Shown: piece after piece, positions 1 through 8,783 of the stretch
Layout: every line of letters begins with the position of its first letter
How positions within the stretch are numbered: the first letter of the stretch is position 1
Origin: CALDTK01 sp965215115
Lineage (GTDB): Bacteria > Bacteroidota > Bacteroidia > Chitinophagales > Saprospiraceae
Direction of reading: 5' to 3'
Assembly (NCBI GenBank): GCA_965215115.1
Contig: OZ244050.1
Coordinates: forward strand, 186,001 to 250,000
Length of the DNA: 64,000 bases
Translations under genes and position numbers: made by a program
The notes under the pieces: model-generated
Told to the model about the DNA's origin: nothing
Seen by the model: only the letters and a program-made list of their open reading frames with translations
The model's database searches: none

Positions 1-1
1 G

Positions 2-1498
2 TGCGTGTTCCGCGCCAACCGCTGCGAGGGTTCCGGCGGGGCGCTCTACTTCAACGCCTTCGAGGGACGCAGCCTCCCGCGCCTTACCGACTGCCGCATC
101 GAGGAGAACACGGTCGGCCTCTACGGCGGCGGGATTTACAATTTCGGCCGCGGCGGCGTGCTGCGCCCCACGCTCATCAACACCGTCATCGCCCGCAACC
201 GCGCGAGCAGCGCCGGCGGCATCTACGCCCTCGGCAGCGAGCGCGGGGACGCCAGCGCGACCATCATCAACTGCGCCTTCGTCAACAACCGCGCGGCGGT
301 GGGTGGGGCGCTGTACTCGAATGCCAACGACCAGGAGGGTCGCTCGGCGCCCACCGTGATCAACACCATCTTCCAGGGCAACCAGGCCCCCACGGGCCAC
401 ACCCTGCGCAACGTGTACGGGCGCCCGACGCTCGCCTACTGCTCCTTCGACCGTCCCGACTGCGAGGCCCTCCGCTCCGGCGTCGGGGCACAACAGACCT
501 GCGGGCCGGGCAACCTCTTCGGCGTCCCCGACGTGTTCGTCGACACCGCCACGGGCGACTACCGCCTCCGGGCCGACGCGCGCGTGGTCGACGCCGGTTC
601 TGCGGACACGCTACTGGCCCGGGGGACGTACTACGACCTCGACAGCAACGCCCGGTTCCGCGGCGCGACCGTCGACATGGGCCCGATCGAACTGGCGTCC
701 TCGCCGCTGAACTGGTCCGTGAAAGCATCGCGGGTCGACAGCGTGGCCTGCGTCGGGGAGGCCATCCGGTTGAGCGCCACGCTCAGCGCCGCCTTCCCGG
801 TCACGACCGCCTGGAGTTTTGGCGAAAGCCGCCTCTCGACCGAACTGGCGACGAGCGTGCAGGCCTCCCCGACGGCGGGCACCCGCACCTACGTCATCAC
901 CGCTGCGGCCTACGGGGAGCGACTCCGCGACAGCATCACCGTGACCGTGTTACCGACGCGACCGACGAGCCTCGCGATCGACGACACCGCCCTGCGGGAC
1001 ACCCTCATCGTCGGACGCGCGTACCGCGTAGCCACCAATCGTACTCCAGCGAGGCCGGACGATGTCGTGGTGTGGCGGACGGCCAGCGGAGGCACGTTGG
1101 CTACCGCAGATGTGCTGGACTTCGTGCCCCCGGCGGTGGGTCGCGACAGCTTGCTCGCGGAGGTCATTCACGGCGGTACGTGCCCGAGTCCGCGGGTCCG
1201 CACGGCCGCCGTTGCCTTCGTCGCGAAGCTGTTGGACACGGGGCTCACCGAGGCGGGGGGCGCAGCGACGTGCTGGGTGACGCCGAGCCCCGCGGGCGAT
1301 GTCCTGGTGGTGGGGGGCCTTCCGGCAAAACCCGCGACAATCGTCGTGCTCGACATCATGGGACGCCCGGTGTCGCGGCGGGTGACGGATGGGGAAGCGC
1401 GGGTCGAGTTGGCGGTCGGAGCCTTGGCGGCGGGTGTATACGTCGTCGCGGTGGAGATTAATGGCGGGGGAGTAGCCAGGGTGTTCGTCCGGAAGTAG
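2..1498 (+). CDS. Secreted beta-helix protein with type IX sorting domain, 3' part
   Basis: The window opens inside this gene, so the N-terminus is missing. The first ~200 residues are Gly/Asn-rich turns (GGALYFN, GGGIYNFG, AGGIYAL, GGALYSN) typical of a right-handed parallel beta-helix. Next comes a choice-of-anchor-Q-like segment (VVDAG ... DLDSNARFRG ... VDMGPIE). A PKD/Ig-like stretch follows, and the last ~75 residues (CWVTPSPAGDVLVV ... GVYVVAVEINGG) match the type IX secretion C-terminal sorting pattern. The protein is probably exported across the outer membrane and surface-anchored; its ligand cannot be told. Two GNRA mini-hairpin motifs lie inside it, at 817-830 (+) and 1317-1330 (-), and are simply translated (the first reads FGES). 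Confidence 0.75.
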   Translation, partial: CVFRANRCEGSGGALYFNAFEGRSLPRLTDCRIEENTVGLYGGGIYNFGRGGVLRPTLINTVIARNRASSAGGIYALGSERGDASATIINCAFVNNRAAVGGALYSNANDQEGRSAPTVINTIFQGNQAPTGHTLRNVYGRPTLAYCSFDRPDCEALRSGVGAQQTCGPGNLFGVPDVFVDTATGDYRLRADARVVDAGSADTLLARGTYYDLDSNARFRGATVDMGPIELASSPLNWSVKASRVDSVACVGEAIRLSATLSAAFPVTTAWSFGESRLSTELATSVQASPTAGTRTYVITAAAYGERLRDSITVTVLPTRPTSLAIDDTALRDTLIVGRAYRVATNRTPARPDDVVVWRTASGGTLATADVLDFVPPAVGRDSLLAEVIHGGTCPSPRVRTAAVAFVAKLLDTGLTEAGGAATCWVTPSPAGDVLVVGGLPAKPATIVVLDIMGRPVSRRVTDGEARVELAVGALAAGVYVVAVEINGGGVARVFVRK

Positions 1499-1601
1499 GG
1501 TTGCTAGCAGCTTGGGCTGGGCAGGCTGGCGGGTGTCGGTGTCGTGAGTTTAGGGTACTTCAGAAGCTCAGCACGACCTACGACGCCAGATGGGCCCCGC
1601 T

Positions 1602-1754
1602 GTGGTTTGGCGGCATTGATGCCGCCCCCCCGAGCCGCAGGCGAGCCTCCGTGTATCGTGTACTGCGGCGGTGGCGAATCACTTGGCGCTCGCCGACGGC
1701 ACCGACTGAGTGCCCGCTCCGCGGGTGGGGGCGGCATGAATGCCGCCAAACCAC
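1602..1754. repeat. MITE/BIME-like palindromic element, copy 1
   Basis: The element starts with GTGGTTTGGCGGCAT and ends with the complementary ATGCCGCCAAACCAC. Each end is itself a perfect hairpin (GGCGGCAT-TG-ATGCCGCC on the left, GGCGGCAT-GA-ATGCCGCC on the right), separated by ~110 bp without coding signal. A diverged copy lies near 62631-62774. No transposase is inside, so it is a non-autonomous element. It fills the intergenic space between two convergent genes. Confidence 0.6.
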
Positions 1755-1776
1755 TGTGCGCGCGTGCAGTGTGCGG

Positions 1777-2829
1777 CTACTGCGTAGGTGCGCCGCGCCT
1801 CACGACTCCGTGAATGAACACGAGCTTCTCCCGCACGGCGGGGGACACTACGAAAGGGTACACGTCCGAGATGCCCATCGCGCGGTTCATGCTGTTGACC
1901 GCGTACGTGAGGGGGACGCAGATGTCGATGATGGCCCGGAAGTCCGCGGTGGCGTAGGGGTCGAACGAGACCTCGGCGGCCATGGCGCCGTCGGGGCCGA
2001 CGGGGTGGACCGACATCCCGAAGAAGTACGCCGTCTCGACCATGTCCATCACGTGGAGGTAGTGCGCCCAGGTCTCGGCCCAGTCCTCCCAGGCGTGCGA
2101 GGTCGAGTACTGGCTGATGAAGGACGCCTGCCAGTCGGCCGGGGCGCCGTTTTGGTAGTAGGTCTGGAGGGCCGCGGAGTAGTCCTCGCGCTCGTCCCCG
2201 AAGATCTCGCGGAAGCGCGCGAGCGTGGCCCCGTCGGTGGCGATGAGGCGGTCCCAGAAGTAGTGCCCGACCTCGTGGCGGAGGTGGCCGATGAGCGTGC
2301 GGTAGGGCTCGGAGAACTGCTTGCGCATCTGCTCGCGGACCACCGAGTCGGCTTCCCGGAGGAGGATCGTGATGACGCCGGAGGCGTGGCCCGTCATCAG
2401 TTTCGGGTTGCCGAGTTGCTCGACGAAGTCAAAGCAGAGCCCATCCTCGTCGGTGAGTTTGCTGTGGAGCGGCAGGCCGAGGCGTTGGAGCTGGTAGACG
2501 AGGCGGTGCTTGGCGACCTCGAGGTTGCTCCAGTACTCGAAGTTGCTCTGGTCGGAGAGGTCGGGGATGGTGCGGTTGAGGCGGCAGGCGGTGCAGTAGT
2601 CCTGCGGATCGTCGGCGGCGATCAGCCAGTTGCAAACGGCGTACTCCTTGTTGCGGCAATATTTGTACGCGATGCCCTTCCGGTCGGCGACCAACTCTTT
2701 TGCGGCGGGGTCGAAGGTACGCATCGCGAAGGCCGGGTCCCAGTAGCCGGACAGGTGACCGCAGTTCTCGCAGGAGAGGTTCTCGAAGAAGAGCGCGTGA
2801 CGGCAGTTGCCGCACTGGAAGATTCGCAT
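1777..2829 (-). CDS. Zinc-binding metallopeptidase (Peptidase_Mx-like, COG4307 type)
   Basis: The protein has 350 residues. The N-terminus carries a CxxC zinc ribbon (FQCGNCRHALFFENLSCENC), more Cys pairs follow (YCRNKEYAVC, YCTAC), and a zincin motif HEVGH sits at residues 185-189 with a downstream EDWAETWAHY helix. This matches the putative zinc-binding metallopeptidases found beside alpha-E and transglutaminase genes. I chose the ATG at 2829 because the zinc ribbon starts there; the longer reading adds a Pro/Ala-rich stretch lacking homology signal. It is the last gene of a four-gene minus-strand cluster. The substrate is unknown; context suggests processing of a peptide made or modified by the ATP-grasp/alpha-E pair. 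Confidence 0.75.
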   Translation of the reverse strand: MRIFQCGNCRHALFFENLSCENCGHLSGYWDPAFAMRTFDPAAKELVADRKGIAYKYCRNKEYAVCNWLIAADDPQDYCTACRLNRTIPDLSDQSNFEYWSNLEVAKHRLVYQLQRLGLPLHSKLTDEDGLCFDFVEQLGNPKLMTGHASGVITILLREADSVVREQMRKQFSEPYRTLIGHLRHEVGHYFWDRLIATDGATLARFREIFGDEREDYSAALQTYYQNGAPADWQASFISQYSTSHAWEDWAETWAHYLHVMDMVETAYFFGMSVHPVGPDGAMAAEVSFDPYATADFRAIIDICVPLTYAVNSMNRAMGISDVYPFVVSPAVREKLVFIHGVVRRGAPTQ

Positions 2830-2919
2830 GACGGGGGGCTTGGGGGTAGGAGGTGCGGGCGCGAAGATGGACGCCGTTTGGCGAGCGAAAATCTGCACGC
2901 GACGATCCGTGGGCGATCA

Positions 2920-3762
2920 TCAGCAAACGACGATCGAGAGGGCGGCGGTGAGCGTCGAGGCGGCACTCCCGCGGATGCCGCCGGAGACCGGCATGGTGTT
3001 GCGGTGGTCGGCACTGGACGCGATCGGGAGGTGCGCGTTGCCGGCCATGATCCCGTGGCTCGGGTCGAAGCCGACCCAACCGGCCCCGGGTAAGAACACC
3101 TCCGCCCAGGCGTGCAGTTCGTAGGCGGGTTCGTCCATCTCGAAGTAGAAGTAGCCACTCGTAAACCGCGCCGCGATCCCCTGAGCGCGCAGCAGCGCGA
3201 TCATCATCCAGGCGAGGTCGCGGCAGGAGCCCTCGCGCAGACCGAAGGTTTCGGCGGGGCTCATGGGCGGCCCGACCTCGCGGTAGACCACGCCGAAGTC
3301 GCCGTGGATGCCGGTGGTGAGGTCGGTGAGGTACTGCAAGGTATTGCCCGAGGCGCTGGCCTGGAGCTCCTGGCCGTAGCGCGCGAGCTGCGCCGGCACA
3401 GCGGGTCCGTCGAGGTAGGCTCGGAGGGGGGCGCTTTGCTGAGGAGTGTACTCGAACGGCAACTGATTAAACCGGACCGGGTGTAGGATGAACGCGAACG
3501 GGTTGTAGTCCGCGATCGACACCGTGGACACGGCGCGGAGGTCGAGCCGCTCGGTGGTGCCGGAGAACCAGCAGAAGTCGACCGCATTGCTTTCCTCGTC
3601 GACGACCTGGCGCCGGCCGGAAGGTTCGGCGACGACGGAGAGTTCGAAGGACTCCACCGTGAGGTAGGCCGTGTCGCGTGGGCGGAAGCGCAGGGTGTGC
3701 GGCTCGAGGAACACCGGGGCCGCGTAGGCGTAGCTCGTCTCGTGGGTGATCTGTAGCTTCAT
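2920..3762 (-). CDS. Transglutaminase-like cysteine protease family protein
   Basis: The protein has 280 residues. The N-terminal ~150 residues form the beta-rich domain that precedes bacterial transglutaminase cores. The core has catalytic Cys180 (REGSCRD), His217 (ELHAWAEVF) and Asp233 (GFDPSHG), so the triad is intact. There is no signal peptide, so it is probably cytoplasmic. Family members travel with alpha-E and circularly permuted ATP-grasp genes, as here, and are thought to hydrolyse or transfer amide bonds in a small peptide system. The ATG at 3762 is followed directly by the family's usual MKLxxxHxTxYxY start. Confidence 0.85.
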   Translation of the reverse strand: MKLQITHETSYAYAAPVFLEPHTLRFRPRDTAYLTVESFELSVVAEPSGRRQVVDEESNAVDFCWFSGTTERLDLRAVSTVSIADYNPFAFILHPVRFNQLPFEYTPQQSAPLRAYLDGPAVPAQLARYGQELQASASGNTLQYLTDLTTGIHGDFGVVYREVGPPMSPAETFGLREGSCRDLAWMMIALLRAQGIAARFTSGYFYFEMDEPAYELHAWAEVFLPGAGWVGFDPSHGIMAGNAHLPIASSADHRNTMPVSGGIRGSAASTLTAALSIVVC

Positions 3763-3840
3763 GGGTGCGGGGGTGCCTGGGTGCCTGGGTGCCTGGGTGC
3801 GGGGGTGCCTGGGTGCGGGGGTGCCTGGGTGCGGGGTGCC
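3763..3840. repeat. GGGTGCCT/GGGTGCGG tandem word repeat
   Basis: About nine imperfect copies of a 7-9 bp word (GGTGCCTGG, GGTGCGGGG) lie directly upstream of the transglutaminase start. The complementary word GCACCCC is tandemly repeated near 44560-44585 upstream of the efflux MFP gene. No promoter-like element is visible inside. Confidence 0.75.
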
Positions 3841-3893
3841 GACGGGCTTATGGCGATGGGGATGGCGTCGCGAAGTGCTAGGACTGCGGGGGA

Positions 3894-4937
3894 TCAGTCT
3901 GGGTTTGGCGCGAAGCCATTCTGCGTTTGCGTTTGCGTAAGGCCGCCCTGTGTTTGCGTGAAGCTGCCCTGTGTTTGCGCGAGCGAGCCGATCTGGTTGT
4001 CGACCGAGAAGTAGGTCTCGAATAGGGTCGTCGACAGGGCGTTGAGGTTGGTCTGCAGCTCGTCGAGGTACTCGTGCATCCCGGCCCGGACGATGTCGTT
4101 GACGTCGGAGTACTCGAGGCGCGACTTGATCTGTCCGAGCTGGCGCTGGGCCTGGTTGAGGGTATCGTCGCCGCGGGAGATGGCCCGCAGGGAGTTCTCG
4201 ACGCGCAGCAGGCAGGAGAAGATCGAGCGCGGGAACTTCTTATCGAAGATGAGGTACTCGATGATGTCCATCGAGGTGAGCTTGCCGTACTGCTTGCGGT
4301 ACATGTCGTAGGCGCTCACGGACTTGAGCAGCGCCGACCACTGCACGAGGTCGAACGTGGAGCCGACCTTGACTTTCTTCGGCAGCAGCATTAGGTACTT
4401 GATGTCGAGGATGCGGGAGGTCTTGTCGGCGCGCTCGAGCGAGCGCCCGATGCGGCTGAAGTGCCACCCGTCCGACTGCGAGATGGTCGACTCGTAGAGG
4501 CCCCAGATGAGCTGGCAGCCCTTCTTGATCTCGACGAAGTAGTCCCGCGGATCGTGCTGCGTCCAACGCTCCTTCGCGTGGGCGTCCTTGACGTAGTAGT
4601 ACAGCATGTTGATCTGCTCCCAGACCTCCTTCGTGATCTCGGAGCGGATCGCGCGGGCGTTCTCGCGCGCGCTCAGGATGGAGTTGTAGATCGAGTTCTG
4701 GTTCGTCTCGTCGAAGCCGAGGAACTTGATGACGTTGACCTTGTCGACCTCCCCGTAGGCCGCCTCGAAGCTCGGCCAGTCACCGGTGGCCACGACGAGG
4801 GGCTTCCACTGCGTCGAGACATCCGGGTGGAGCTCCAGGGCGAGGTTGAAGTTGACGTCGATGAAGCGGGCGTAGTTCTCGGCCCGCTCCAGGTAGCGGT
4901 TCATCCAGTAGATGTTCTCGGCAACGCGACTCAGCAT
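3894..4937 (-). CDS. Alpha-E domain protein (DUF403)
   Basis: The protein has 347 residues and begins MLSRVAENIYWMNRYLERAE, the diagnostic start of the alpha-E superfamily. It is all-helical throughout. The ATG at 4937 is preferred over an upstream in-frame TTG at 4943. The family is nearly always encoded next to a circularly permuted ATP-grasp enzyme, which lies just upstream here, and the pair is predicted to make or modify peptides or amide conjugates. Oddly, the C-terminal ~30 residues are a low-complexity tail of repeated TQTQG units, encoded by near-identical GTTTGCGT blocks at 3920-3985; this is not part of the family fold and looks like a recent repeat expansion. Confidence 0.85.
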   Translation of the reverse strand: MLSRVAENIYWMNRYLERAENYARFIDVNFNLALELHPDVSTQWKPLVVATGDWPSFEAAYGEVDKVNVIKFLGFDETNQNSIYNSILSARENARAIRSEITKEVWEQINMLYYYVKDAHAKERWTQHDPRDYFVEIKKGCQLIWGLYESTISQSDGWHFSRIGRSLERADKTSRILDIKYLMLLPKKVKVGSTFDLVQWSALLKSVSAYDMYRKQYGKLTSMDIIEYLIFDKKFPRSIFSCLLRVENSLRAISRGDDTLNQAQRQLGQIKSRLEYSDVNDIVRAGMHEYLDELQTNLNALSTTLFETYFSVDNQIGSLAQTQGSFTQTQGGLTQTQTQNGFAPNPD

Positions 4938-4979
4938 AATCAATAAAGTAAATGGGGTTAATAAAGGGAGTGGGTAAGG

Positions 4980-5007
4980 TTTTGACGTAAGTCGCCTTTC
5001 GGCAAAA
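4980..5007. repeat. Head-to-head pair of GNRA mini-hairpins
   Basis: TTTT-GAC-GTAA-GTC (4980-4993, plus) abuts GCC-TTTC-GGC-AAAA (4994-5007, i.e. TTTT-GCC-GAAA-GGC on minus). Both stems pair perfectly with different bases, and both loops are GNRA. The pair fills the short gap between the ATP-grasp and alpha-E genes. Confidence 0.8.
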
Positions 5008-5022
5008 CACGCTGAGCGTGCG

Positions 5023-6456
5023 CTAGTCCACGATCCAGGTGTCTTTGCTGCCGCCGCCCTGCGAGGAGTTGACCACGATGGAACCCTTCTTGAGGGCGAC
5101 GCGCGTGAGGGCCCCGGGGGTGATGTTGATGTCGTCGCCGTAGAGGATGTAGGGGCGCAGGTCTACGTGGCGCCCCTCGATGCCGGACTCGGACAGCGTC
5201 GGGACGCGCGAAAGGTTGATCATCGGCTGCGCGATGTACTTGCGGGGCGTGGCCTTGATCTTGGCGCGGAACTCGTCCTGCTCCGCTTCGGTGGACTTCG
5301 GGCCAATGAGCATGCCGTAGCCCCCGGAGGCGTCGGTTTGCTTGACGACCAGCTCGGCGATGTGCTCGATGACGTAGTTCATGTCCGGCTCCTCGGCGCA
5401 GATGTAGGTCTTGACGTTGTCGAGGAGGGGCTCCTCGCCGGTGTAGTACTTGATGATGCGCGGGATGTACGCGTAGACCGCCTTGTCGTCCGCGAAGCCG
5501 GTGCCGGGCGCGTTGACGAGGGCCACGTTGCCCTTCTTGAAGGCGCCGAACAGGCCTTTCGTCCCGAGGAGGGAGTCGGGGTTGAAGACCAGCGGGTCGA
5601 TAAACTCGTCGTCGACGCGGCGGTAGATGACGTCGACCTTCTTGAGGCCCGCCGTCGTGACCATGTAGACGTAGTCGTCCTTGACGATGAGGTCGCGGCC
5701 CTCGACGAGCTCGGCGCCGAGTTGCTGCGCGAGGTACGAGTGCTCGAAGTAGGCCGAGTTGTAGGCCCCGGGCGTGAGCACGACGATGCAACCGGGTTGG
5801 GCGCTCGTGAGCGACTCCAGCATGTCGCGCAGGTTGTGCACGTAGTTGTTGACCGGGCGCACCTTGAGGTGCTCGAAGATCTCCGGGAAGCTGCGCTTGA
5901 GGATCTCGCGGTTCTCGAGCATGTACGAGACCCCGGATGGGCAGCGGAGGTTGTCCTCGAGGACGTAGAACCGCCCGTCGTCGCCCTTGATGAGGTCCGA
6001 ACCCGAGATGTGGCACCAGATGTCCTTCGGGGGTCGCAGCCCGCGGCACTGCTCGAGGTAGCTCTCGCTCGAGAGCACGAGTTCGGACGGGATGATGCCG
6101 TCCTTGAGGATGCGCTGCTCGGCGTAGATGTCGGCGATGAAGAGGTTGATGGCGCGGATGCGCTGCTTGAGCCCGAGCTCGATCTGGTCCCACTCCGCCC
6201 CGGAGATGATGCGGGGGATGATGTCGAGGTGGAGGATGCGCTCGGTGCCCTGGTTGTCGGAGTAGACGTTGAAGGTCATCCCGTAGGAGAGCTGCGCGCG
6301 GTCGGTGGCGTGTTGGAGGATGTTGAGGCGCTCCCAGCCGAGCTCGGTGATGCGGTCGGACAGGGCGCGGTAGTGACTGCGGACCCCGCCCTCGGCGTCG
6401 ATCATCTCGTCGAGGAACTGGGCCGTTTCGTAGTTCTTGAAGTTGAGATCGGGCAT
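5023..6456 (-). CDS. Circularly permuted type 2 ATP-grasp protein
   Basis: The protein has 477 residues. It carries the DUF404/DUF407-type permuted ATP-grasp core (YVLEDNLRCPSGVSYMLENR, TPGAYNSAYFEH, NAPGTGFADDKAVYAYIP, VVKQTDASGGYGM, VNSSQGGGSKDTWIVD at the very end). These enzymes are predicted ATP-dependent carboxylate-amine ligases. I chose the ATG at 6456 (MPDLNFKNYE) because the upstream extension is unrelated. It is the first gene of the cluster ATP-grasp, alpha-E, transglutaminase, metallopeptidase, all on the minus strand. The substrate is not known. Confidence 0.85.
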   Translation of the reverse strand: MPDLNFKNYETAQFLDEMIDAEGGVRSHYRALSDRITELGWERLNILQHATDRAQLSYGMTFNVYSDNQGTERILHLDIIPRIISGAEWDQIELGLKQRIRAINLFIADIYAEQRILKDGIIPSELVLSSESYLEQCRGLRPPKDIWCHISGSDLIKGDDGRFYVLEDNLRCPSGVSYMLENREILKRSFPEIFEHLKVRPVNNYVHNLRDMLESLTSAQPGCIVVLTPGAYNSAYFEHSYLAQQLGAELVEGRDLIVKDDYVYMVTTAGLKKVDVIYRRVDDEFIDPLVFNPDSLLGTKGLFGAFKKGNVALVNAPGTGFADDKAVYAYIPRIIKYYTGEEPLLDNVKTYICAEEPDMNYVIEHIAELVVKQTDASGGYGMLIGPKSTEAEQDEFRAKIKATPRKYIAQPMINLSRVPTLSESGIEGRHVDLRPYILYGDDINITPGALTRVALKKGSIVVNSSQGGGSKDTWIVD

Positions 6457-6722
6457 ACTGGAAATTGGATTGTTGTGGGCCACGCCGGTGGTCAGGCAAT
6501 GTAAGCGAAAAGGTGGGCACCCGACCAAGGGCCGTGAAGTCTCGCTCGGTTCGTCGAGGGAGGCCTCCCAAAAAGACCCGACGGCGCTGCGCTTCGCGCG
6601 CGAAGGACGACAGCGCTGTGGAAGTGCTCCGGCGATAGGTTGTTTTGCCGAAAGGCGCCAAATGGCTACTGTGTCGGCGCTCGCTCGCTTTAGCGCAGGA
6701 CTCTAAGAAGCTCAGCCTGGGA
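6457..6722. other. Intergenic region with one GNRA mini-hairpin
   Basis: These 266 bp separate the ATP-grasp operon from the next gene and should hold the operon promoter. I see no clear TAnnTTTG box. The only distinct feature is TTTT-GCC-GAAA-GGC at 6643-6656 (+), where the stem is the complement-swapped version of the commoner GGC/GCC stem. Confidence 0.6.
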
Positions 6723-7136
6723 CTAGGCCGCTGCTTCGTCGATGAACTCGAAGGCGGTGCCGTCGTCGTTGCCCTCGAGCAGGACCATGGTCGCGTAGGA
6801 GATCGCGTCAATCCAGGCGTCTAGGGTCTCGACTTGTGCCGCGGTGATGCGCCCGTCGCGCCGGAGGGCGGAGTCGGGATGTAGCGCCCAGGCTCGGGTG
6901 AGGTGGCAGATGGCCCAGAGCGACGAGACGACCTCGCGGTCTACGGATTGCTGGCCGGCGAACGTAGGGCCGAGGGTACGCAGCGCGGCGACGACCTCGC
7001 GGTAGTTGCGTTCGTCGAGTGCGCCGGTGAATGGCCGCAGGGCCCCGAGAAAACCGGGTTCTGTCCGGCCGAAAGGGTGCTCGGCCCCTGCGAAACTGTG
7101 GTACAGCAAGAGTTGCTTGGCCTCGGATTGGGTCAT
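6723..7136 (-). CDS. Hypothetical protein
   Basis: The 137-residue protein is mostly helical, rich in Ala, Leu and charged residues, with no signal peptide, membrane segment or motif I recognise. Its ATG at 7136 lies 15 bp after the stop of the upstream gene, so the two are probably co-transcribed. The acidic end (LEGNDDGTAFEFIDEAAA) resembles immunity-type proteins but not enough for a call. Confidence 0.55.
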   Translation of the reverse strand: MTQSEAKQLLLYHSFAGAEHPFGRTEPGFLGALRPFTGALDERNYREVVAALRTLGPTFAGQQSVDREVVSSLWAICHLTRAWALHPDSALRRDGRITAAQVETLDAWIDAISYATMVLLEGNDDGTAFEFIDEAAA

Positions 7137-7151
7137 GTGGCGGGTCGCGGG

Positions 7152-8044
7152 TTAGGACGAAGGCCCGGGGTACATCTCCTCCTCGAGCCCGGTGTCTTTC
7201 GCGAGGACCTCCACGAGGGCATCGCCGACGACCGTGACCTCGTCCTCGTCGCCGACGCAACCCGCGTGCACGGCGATGAGGTGCGGCGCGGAGGGGTCGG
7301 CGCTGAAGTCGTATGCGTAGAACACGCCCCCGCCGTCGAAGGCGATCGGGAGTTGGTGTGGCGCAGGAGGTGTTGGTACTCCGTGGGGAGGCGCAGGTAC
7401 GGCGCGGCGGGGAAGTCGGCGACGGCCTTGCCGTCGGTGACGTAGGCTTGGATAGAGGCGAACTCCTCGGCGGTGAAGGGGCGCGTGAAGTAATCTTCTG
7501 GGATCGGGGGTAAGCTTCCCTTTGCGCAGTAGAAGTCGTCGGAGCTTCCGTAACCTTCGCCTGCGAGGTGGACCTTGTGGTCGTCGTCGAGCGCGAAGGT
7601 GGTCGCGATATAACCGTTGAGGCTGGCCAGCTGAACGTCCGTTAGCCTCACCTCCTTCCACGTCGGGCGCTTGCTGCGGTAGCGAGTCACGTGCATGAGG
7701 GTCGAGGACCGTAGGAACATGGCACGGAAGGCATTGCCCGCGGTGAGGTCGCCCCAGGTGGCGGTGTTGAGGTAAAAGTTTTCGTCACCCCACCCGAAAG
7801 ACAGGTACTGATCGTCGAGGAGGGTCTTTAAATCAGTCAGCAGGCCGGAGTCTATTGCTGTGATCGGCATTACGATATCGAGGTGGACGCCGTTGGTGGT
7901 GAGGAAGACCGTCCGTGCGGCGTCCGTGCCTACTGCCCCGGAGTTGACGGTGATTAGCGATAAGACGAGCGCCACTACGAGGTACGTTAGGGGCAGCAGG
8001 AGCAGCGCGACCAGGACTCGGATGACTCGCTTCCGTACGGTCAT
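7152..8044 (-). pseudogene. DUF2459-like membrane protein joined to a SUKH-like tail, frameshifted
   Basis: The reading frame from 8044 starts with a transmembrane segment (LVALLLLPLTYLVVALVLSL). It continues with DUF2459/TIGR02117 signatures (TNGVHLDIVMP, FGWGDENFYLNTATWGDL, GYGSSDDFYCAKGS). Where that family normally continues to a TCNTWT-type end, the sequence switches to EDYFTRPFTAEEFASIQAYV ... RLPTEYQHLLRHTN, which resembles SMI1/KNR4 (SUKH) proteins. Near 7355 the frame is lost; the continuation LPIAFDGGGVFYAYDFSADP ... EEEMYPGPSS is in another frame and ends at 7152. One missing base would restore an Asn-Gly joint. It may be a deletion-generated fusion plus a frameshift or sequence error. 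Confidence 0.5.
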
Positions 8045-8196
8045 GAGGTCGGCTTTGGACAGGGACTATCGCGTAGCCCCACGAGCGCTCGAAGGGAGTC
8101 GGACAGCGTAGCTAGGTAGATGCGAGCCGCGCCAGAAGCGGTGGGGTGGTCCTGTGGACGCTCGCGGCGAAACTCCCGGGCTAAGTGCGCCATCAT
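8041..8196 (-). CDS. Possible small protein coupled to the next gene
   Basis: A 51-codon reading frame (MMAHLAREFRRERP ...) starts right after the stop of the NTR-like gene. Its TGA overlaps the ATG of the DUF2459-like gene in an ATGA arrangement, which favours real translation. The sequence is Arg-rich with no recognisable domain, so a chance frame remains possible. Confidence 0.3.
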   Translation of the reverse strand: MMAHLAREFRRERPQDHPTASGAARIYLATLSDSLRALVGLRDSPCPKPTS

Positions 8197-8197
8197 G

Positions 8198-8755
8198 CTA
8201 GGATGATCCGCGGCGAGCCCTCCGCTCGATGCGCCGCGCGTTCTTCCTGATGGTGCGGCAGTTTGCGAGGGTGTAGAGTTGCTCACGTTCGGCTTCGGTC
8301 GTCTCTTGGGTCCGGGTACACTCCATAGTCCAGAAGACGTTGTCTGCCTTGGCGAGTTCCACCATGGTCTGCTGGTGTTTGACTAGGGGAGCCTGGGGGG
8401 AGTACACGATGTACTTCAACCCGACCTGGAGGTTGGCACCGCAAGCGCCCCCGGCCTCCGCGGAGTACACGATCACGGTATTGCTCGTGATTTGTCCTTT
8501 ATACACGGTGGACACCTCGAGTGCGTACTTCCAAAGGGCTCGATAGCCCTCCTCGAAGCTTGCGTGAACAGTGCTACTGGGGGTGATAGGTACGCCGCCG
8601 GGTGCGACCCGCACGAGTTCGGCAGCGCTTACGGTGCCCTCTAGGACAGCGACGGACTGCCGGAGGCCATCGGCGACCGTCCTCGGGGAGGTGCACGTGC
8701 AGGCGAAGCCTGCGGCGGAGAGGGTGAGGAGGAGGATTAGCAGGAAGGGGCGCAC
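8198..8755 (-). CDS. Secreted NTR/TIMP-like protein
   Basis: The protein has 185 residues. A signal peptide (MRPFLLILLLTLSAAGFA) is followed at once by CTCTSPRTVADGLRQS, the Cys-x-Cys start seen in tissue-inhibitor-of-metalloproteinase (NTR) domains. Further matches are AVLEGTVS, EVSTVYKG and GGACGANLQVGLKYIVYS, with late Cys residues (MECTRT, LANCRTI) that could form the family disulfides. The C-terminus is strongly basic. It is probably periplasmic or surface-exposed. NTR folds bind proteins, but the partner here is unknown. Confidence 0.65.
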   Translation of the reverse strand: MRPFLLILLLTLSAAGFACTCTSPRTVADGLRQSVAVLEGTVSAAELVRVAPGGVPITPSSTVHASFEEGYRALWKYALEVSTVYKGQITSNTVIVYSAEAGGACGANLQVGLKYIVYSPQAPLVKHQQTMVELAKADNVFWTMECTRTQETTEAEREQLYTLANCRTIRKNARRIERRARRGSS

Positions 8756-8783
8756 GTGGGGAAGGTAAGGTCGTTGCCGCGAG

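Noticed and set aside
1501..3093. 530-codon plus-strand frame
   Set aside because: It is the shadow of the metallopeptidase and transglutaminase genes on the other strand, with Val/Glu/Arg-rich antisense composition.
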